A stretch of 64,000 nt of DNA from Gordius sp. MW1 (Eukaryota > Nematomorpha > Gordioida > Gordea > Gordiidae), in NCBI GenBank assembly GCA_964036665.1, contig OZ038526.1, forward strand, positions 26,908,001-26,972,000, read 5' to 3'. Positions 59,077-64,000 of the stretch are shown in pieces. The stretch's first letter is position 1. Every line of letters begins with the position of its first letter. A program made the position numbers and the translations under genes. The notes below the pieces were generated by a model. That model searched no databases. It saw nothing but the letters and a program-made list of their open reading frames with translations, and had not been told where the DNA came from.

Positions 59077-59619
59077 CACACAATATCCTCCCTCTCCCTC
59101 TCTAATAATGTATCTGTCTCAGCAAAAGGGGGATAATCTAAATTTTATTAGTTTCTAGGGTGCGGTATGGATTTAAATACTAAATGTCCGTTAATTTAGC
59201 TTACAATATAAAATTTTAACAAAAATTTAAACTTTAACTAAATCATTATTAGATTTTTAACTTATTAATAATATTATAATTTTTTAATATCATTTAATAT
59301 TACAAAAAAATAGGAGTGAAAGTTAGGGACTATGGTTTTCTCGAAATCCTTGGGTATATATGAGAATACCTTAGCTCACCTAACCTAACCTAAAGGTTTA
59401 GCATAGCGCTAATTATCCACCTAATGGCGCTTAGGCTAATTTGCGCTATAGACTTAGCATCAACCTACTAAATCCACCTAAATTTATTAGGTCGATTTGG
59501 AGCTAATGCCTTGGCTAATAGGTTAGGCTGTCAAAAGACCTTTAAGGTTTGCTAAGAACCTTTGACCTAGCCCAAGGCTGACCTTGGGTTAACCCACACC
59601 TAGGTTTTTCCCATCACTA
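59077..59619. mobile_element. 543 bp insertion with 8 bp target duplication GCTAGAGG
   Basis: GCTAGAGG flanks it on both sides (59069-59076 and 59620-59627). The uninterrupted site is at about 63054-63067 in unit 2. The right end reads gggtttttcccatcacta-like sequence; the left end begins cacacaatatcc. It contains a short cctaacctaacctaa run and many ggttag/ctaacc repeats. The 8 bp duplication suggests hAT; termini are not clearly inverted. Confidence 0.75.
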
Positions 59620-59636
59620 GCTAGAGGTATAGCTAT

Positions 59637-60697
59637 CAGAGGTCAGATTTGTTAGAATTTTTCAGCCCGAACCCGGCCCGGCCCGATTTTATAATTAATC
59701 TGCCCGCCCGAGCCCGCCCGAACCCATCTAAGTGTCCGCCCGGGCCCGCCCGAATCGTTAAAGCTGCCCGAATTGCCCGGCCCGAAATATTAAATTTGCC
59801 CGTTAGTCCCGAATTTGTGAGGTCGCAAACAGAGGTCGGATTTGTTAAAATTTTTCTGCCCAAACCCGGCCCGGTCTAAATTTTTAACTAAATTCCCCGC
59901 CTGAACCCTTCTAAGTGTCCGCTCAGCCATGAATCTGGTATAAAACATATAGAAAGTCATTATAATTAATTAACTTGGTCAGTTACGTTGCACAACTATA
60001 AAGTAGAAATCCAAAAAAATTTTATAACATTTTTATTTCAACATTAAAATTATAAAATCTGGTATAAAACATAAAGAAAGTCATTATAAATAATTAACTT
60101 GGTCAGTTACGTTGCACAACTATAAAATATAAACTTTAGATCTAAAATAATTTTTTCATAAAAAATCTGTGGGGAGGGAATTTCTCGTTCCCCCCCCCCG
60201 TCATTTACGCCATTAGTTAAAATAATAATTTTTGTCATTTATCAGTTAAAAGAAATTTTACATTTATAAATCTATTTATCTTAATATATAAATAAATATA
60301 TTTATTTTAATATATGTTTTTTGATACGTCACTTTATTTTTTTATAATATAATATGAAAATTAAAAATTTTTGATCTTTAGATAAACTAGTTCAACTAAT
60401 TTATTCGAAATAAAATAAAATTTAATTCTGAAGAATTTAAAATTAGGATTTAGGACATTATATAAACGTACGATAAGGATTTAAGCGATAGAAAAAAATC
60501 TAGTCAAATTTATTATGGCCCAAAATTGTTTATAAGCGAATTTTTCTTTTTTCGAGGAAAATCAATTTGATAAAATTTTTGGCATGCCCGAATTGCCCGA
60601 ATCTTATCAGCGTGCCCGCCCGGGCCCGTCCAAAAAGTAAAACTTAAGACAGTTGCCCGGCCGGGCAGCGGGCCGGGCCGGGCATTTCTGACCTCTG
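59637..60697. mobile_element. hAT non-autonomous element, CAGAGGTCAG termini
   Basis: Starts CAGAGGTCAG and ends CTGACCTCTG, with the 8 bp duplication ATAGCTAT on each side (59629-59636 and 60698-60705). GC-rich cccgcccg and ggcccgg repeats line both ends around an AT-rich centre without a transposase. The empty site ggtatagctatagcctgg is intact in unit 2 near 63066. CAGAGGTCAGAAATGCCCGG-type ends are familiar from hAT elements. Confidence 0.93.
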
Positions 60698-60775
60698 ATA
60701 GCTATAGCCTGGTGCTATTTTTGTTATGATTTTTTATTGTTAAGTAGCATCTGTGCACATTTGCTTTGAACTATC

Positions 60776-61923
60776 TAGTGATGCGGAAAAACCGAGAAAA
60801 ATCTCGGTCTCGTCTCGTCTCGTCTCGAAAAACCGAGACGAGACGAGACGAGAATTTGAAAAATGGAGTCGAGATCGAGACGAGAATTTTTATTTCGAGA
60901 CGAGACGATACGAGATTTTCTCGGCGAGATCTCGACTTTTTATTGATCGTTAGATTTTAGTAAATTATTGTGTATTTTAATTTACATTTAAGGTATTAAG
61001 TGTGAATCAATATGTATGGAATATATTTAATATTAAAAAAATTCCCAAGTGTAGTAAATATTATATATTTTTGCAAAAAAAATAAAATTTGGCAATCATT
61101 TACCTAAGTATGGTTGATTTTTGTCATACATTTAAACACGTACTCTTTAATTTAAAGTTTAAAACCTTATGTTCTTAATTCTATAATAATGCTGCTTTTA
61201 TTGTTGTTTTACAACGTTTTAATTTCTGCAACTAGTTATCAATTCTATAAATAATAATAACATCATTAAATGTCCCTCGCATAAACATGCAATAAACACT
61301 ATGGGCTAAAATTGATGATGGTTATATTAATGGACTTAAACATTTGCCTTAAATATGTTAAGGTCTACTTTGAATCATTAGCAAAGGTTAGTAAAGGGTC
61401 TCATTTTGCTCACTTATGCAACTAAATCAACTATAAGCGAACTTATAATTTTCGAAGTCCATTTATAGTTGACAGACACAGTGAATTTGATACAAATATT
61501 ATAATTTGCTAGAACAATAAAATTTAATCTTTTATATTTCAAATTTATTTATAGTTTTTTTAGTCTGCACTTTTTATAGAAAATGTTATCTTTATGAGTT
61601 AATTCATATCTTTATATTGTCAATGAGATGTCGTGTCCCGCTAAATCTTTAAAAATTTTGTGTATTAAAGTTTTTCCAAAAATGTAAAATTTGCCATTTG
61701 GATTTTTGAACACTTATTTATATTTTTAATAAAACAGGAGAAATTTTTATTCCGTATATATTTTTTTTTAAAAGTCGAGACGAGACGAGAATTCTCGTCG
61801 AGACGAGACGAGACCGAGATTTTTCTAGACCGAGACGAGACGAGATCGAGATTTTCCTAATCGCTCCCGAGACGAGACGAGATTTTGTTTTCGAGACCGA
61901 GACGAGACGAGATCGAAACACTA
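60776..61923. mobile_element. hAT-like element with CTCGTCTCG subterminal repeats
   Basis: Termini TAGTG and CACTA with the 8 bp duplication GAACTATC (60768-60775 and 61924-61931). Both ends are filled with cgagacgagacgag repeats in opposite orientation, which explains the opposite-strand serine/arginine-rich shadow frames. The interior is AT-rich and non-coding. Unit 2 holds the empty site (about 63140). Confidence 0.88.
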
Positions 61924-62450
61924 GAACTATCTTTATATAAGTGACCTAAATTAAGTATGAAAGACGCAGGCATATACATAAACAGAATCTCGTCTGGTCT
62001 AACCTGACGACCTTTTAATTTATATATTCAAGAAAGTTAATTTCAATCGATCTAAACAAGATTTTTAAATCTGTTATTTCTAATTAAATAATTTATATTT
62101 ATATTTTCGGCTTTTTTAATAATTAAGAGTATTCAATATAAATTTAGTCCCTCGTTTAAACTACTTTTAAAAGAATTAAACCGTATTTCTAAAGATTAAA
62201 ATTCAATTATAAAACGCTAGAGTTCTCAAGCAGATGTATTATAAAAAATATATTAAAAAAATTATAAACTACGATTCTTAATTTTTTAATTTATTTATCT
62301 CACATCCACAAAATATGTAATTCACTAAAAAATCGTATTCTTCATAAGACATTGTTTCACCCTGAGTAGAAATAGTGAGCAGGTTTATTTAAATATTAAA
62401 ATTAGCCAACCTTTGAACTTAAATATATGATTATGTTAGTGTTAAAAATT

Positions 62451-62566
62451 CGAGTATTGCGTTCAGCTCGTTTGTTCCAGAAGTAATAGAATGCATCGGA
62501 AATCGGATCTGTAAGGTCAACCATACCATCTTGCACAATCCCCATAAGTGCTCGCTATAGTTATAA
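62451..62566 (-). pseudogene. PLD penultimate-exon pseudogene copy, second
   Basis: Nearly identical to 58430-58547 and with the same one-base loss, so both derive from one already broken copy. Confidence 0.9.
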
Positions 62567-62884
62567 AAAATATTTTTGATGTATTGTCTAAAATGTATGT
62601 CGATTTATGTTCAATTCAAGCTCAAAAATTAGCTAGCATGATTATCCCTAATTATAAAAAATTGAAAGGGCTTTCCAAAAATGTCCGCTAAATTAAAAGT
62701 AGTGTTTTGCATTGAACTAAAAATATCGTTTAATAAAATATATGATTTAAAGACGTATTATATGGACGAATAATTTTTTTTTTGAAAATGCTTATTATAT
62801 CTTGCAATTGTTAAAACTAGTCTTATCGTTACCAAAAAGTAGTGATGGTGAAATAGCGTTTGATAGGCGCTAAAGCTATAGCAC

Positions 62885-63060
62885 ATAGGCACGTGGAGGC
62901 GCTACAGTTATAGGAGATAGTCACGTGGAGGCGCTACAGTTATAGGAGATAGTCACTTGAAGGCGCTAGAGCTGTAGGAGATAGGAACACGAGGGCGCTA
63001 GAGCTGTAGGAGATAATCACACGAGGGCGCTAGAGTTGTAGGAGATTGTCCCATTAGGTG
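62885..63060. repeat. ~32 bp minisatellite, five units
   Basis: Counterpart of 58866-59058 with one unit fewer (one aacacgagggcgctagag unit absent). Confidence 0.9.
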
Positions 63061-63720
63061 CTAGAGGTATAGCTATAGCCTGGTGCTATTTTTGTTATGA
63101 TTTTTTATTGTTAAGTAGCATCTGTGCACATTTGCTTTGAACTATCTTTATATAAGTGACCTAAATTAAGTATGAAAGACGCAGGCATATACATAAACAG
63201 AATCTCGTCTGGTCTGACCTGACGACCTTTTAATTCATATATTCAAGAAAGTTAATTTCAATCGATCTAAACAAGATTTTTAAATCTGTTATTTCTAATT
63301 AAATAATTTTAATATTTATATTTTCGGCTTTTTTAATAATTTAAGAGTATTCAATATAAATTTAGTCCCTCGTTTAAACTACTTTTAAAAGAATTTAACC
63401 GTATTTCTAAAGATTAAAATTCAATTATAAAACGCTAGAGTTCTCAAGCAGATGTATTATAAAAAATATATTAAAAAAATTATAAACTACGATTCTTAAT
63501 TTTTTAATTTATTTATCTCACATCCACAAAATATGTAATTCACTTTTAAAAATAATAAATGATTAAATATTATGATTCATGTAGTTCCTTTCCAGCTATT
63601 CACGCATAGCATTTGGTTCAAAGTAGTGGGAGACAATCTTGATCTTTTCTTTGTCAGTATATTTCCGGCCTTACTACATGTTATTGCTATATATTTACCC
63701 AAAAATTTTTCCCAGATTAA

Positions 63721-64000
63721 ACGGAGTTGGCCTTCAATCATGAAGAAATTAGATATTTAAAAGAAGTGGAGAATTTTTTTCTTCCATTCTACAAAGTATA
63801 TTAAATATTTTTTTATACATTGACAATAAAAAAGGTAACTTTGGGACTTTGCACAGAAATAATCCCGACAATGGGTATTGTCGGAAATTTTTTTGAAGAA
63901 ATTATTTGCGAATTAGAAAGAAATAGTATAACCTATCCCACTCTTACGGAGGCAGCCACCAAAATGATTGTTAAAGCCAAACAATATTTTTCCTTAATGT
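63721..64000 (+). pseudogene. hAT-family transposase fragment (C-terminal catalytic/dimerisation region)
   Basis: Codons 63721-63795 give EIRYLKEVENFF and LPFYK. A 39 bp GT...AG intron (63796-63834) follows, and the frame resumes with VTLGLCTEIIPTMG, NFFEEIICELE and AATKMIVKAKQYF up to the window end. The pattern (L-K-PF-T/V-x2-L-S/C-x4-PT, then a helical stretch and a K-rich helix) is the region before the hAT dimerisation domain, as in ZBED proteins. An in-frame stop lies at 63718, and the upstream part is not recognisable. It could be an old transposon or a domesticated gene running off the right edge. Confidence 0.62.

Larger units (their letters stand above)
58305..62324. repeat. Tandem duplication, unit 1 (with three insertions)
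   Basis: Without the insertions at 59077-59619, 59637-60697 and 60776-61923, it collapses to about 1.25 kb that matches unit 2 (62325-63543) end to end. Both units start near actaaaaaatcgtattc and end at aaaatatgtaattcac. Confidence 0.92.
62325..63543. repeat. Tandem duplication, unit 2 (without insertions)
   Basis: A 1.22 kb unit equivalent to 58305-62324 minus its three transposons. It includes a second PLD exon fossil and a five-unit minisatellite. Confidence 0.92.

Noticed and set aside
59377-59395. Arthropod-type telomere repeat (CCTAA)n
   Set aside because: Only about three units, and inside a transposon with many similar short motifs.
60753-60960. Arg/Ser/Glu-rich proteins at 60753-60960 and 61718-61921
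   Set aside because: They are translations of the CGAGACGAGA subterminal repeats of a DNA element.
63572-63760. 62-codon plus-strand ORF before the hAT fragment
   Set aside because: Its frame differs from the hAT frame over the overlap and shows no motif.

Overview
This is AT-rich nuclear DNA from an animal, probably an invertebrate. It holds one gene-sized and one partial protein-coding gene, both with split exons and GT/AG borders. Many introns are very short (36 to about 60 bp), and the rest of the window is packed with transposable elements of nearly every class. I cannot name the species. There is no bacterial organisation, no CRISPR array and no rRNA gene.

Host genes. (1) Positions 1861-6078, minus strand: the first seven coding exons (306 codons) of SRP68, the large RNA-binding subunit of the signal recognition particle; its C-terminal half lies off the left edge. 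(2) Positions 18007-28025, plus strand: a PX-PH phospholipase D of the PLD1/PLD2 type, rebuilt here as 22 exons with both HKD catalytic motifs and the normal C-terminus. Its 5' end is unresolved, and one exon junction (18361/18417) is out of phase by one base.

Layout. 1-938 is a fold-back element. 1861-6078 is SRP68, with a hAT-type element in an intron. 6440-7866 is a broken LINE. 7866-11537 is an unidentified minus-strand reading frame between two ~340 bp direct repeats, interrupted by a terminal-inverted-repeat transposon. 12337-14293 is a piggyBac-like element with nested MITEs. 14999-16950 holds Helitron and LINE debris. 18007-28025 is PLD. 27745-38325 and 42845-47805 are the arms of a large inverted duplication that copied the PLD 3' end; arm 1 later received two LTR retrotransposons. 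A decayed Helitron lies between the arms (38662-42720). 47840-57440 is one LINE split in two by nested LTR elements, including a Ty3/gypsy element with near-identical 821 bp LTRs (49845-55366). 58075-63543 is a tandem duplication carrying fossil copies of a PLD exon, one copy holding three extra insertions whose empty sites survive in the other. 63721-64000 is a hAT transposase fragment.

The two host genes are unrelated in function: co-translational targeting to the ER, and phosphatidylcholine hydrolysis to phosphatidic acid. I see no new multi-gene system. The most informative content is the record of repeated PLD-fragment duplication, the matched filled and empty insertion sites, and an unidentified reading frame inside the 7.9-11.5 kb repeat pair.
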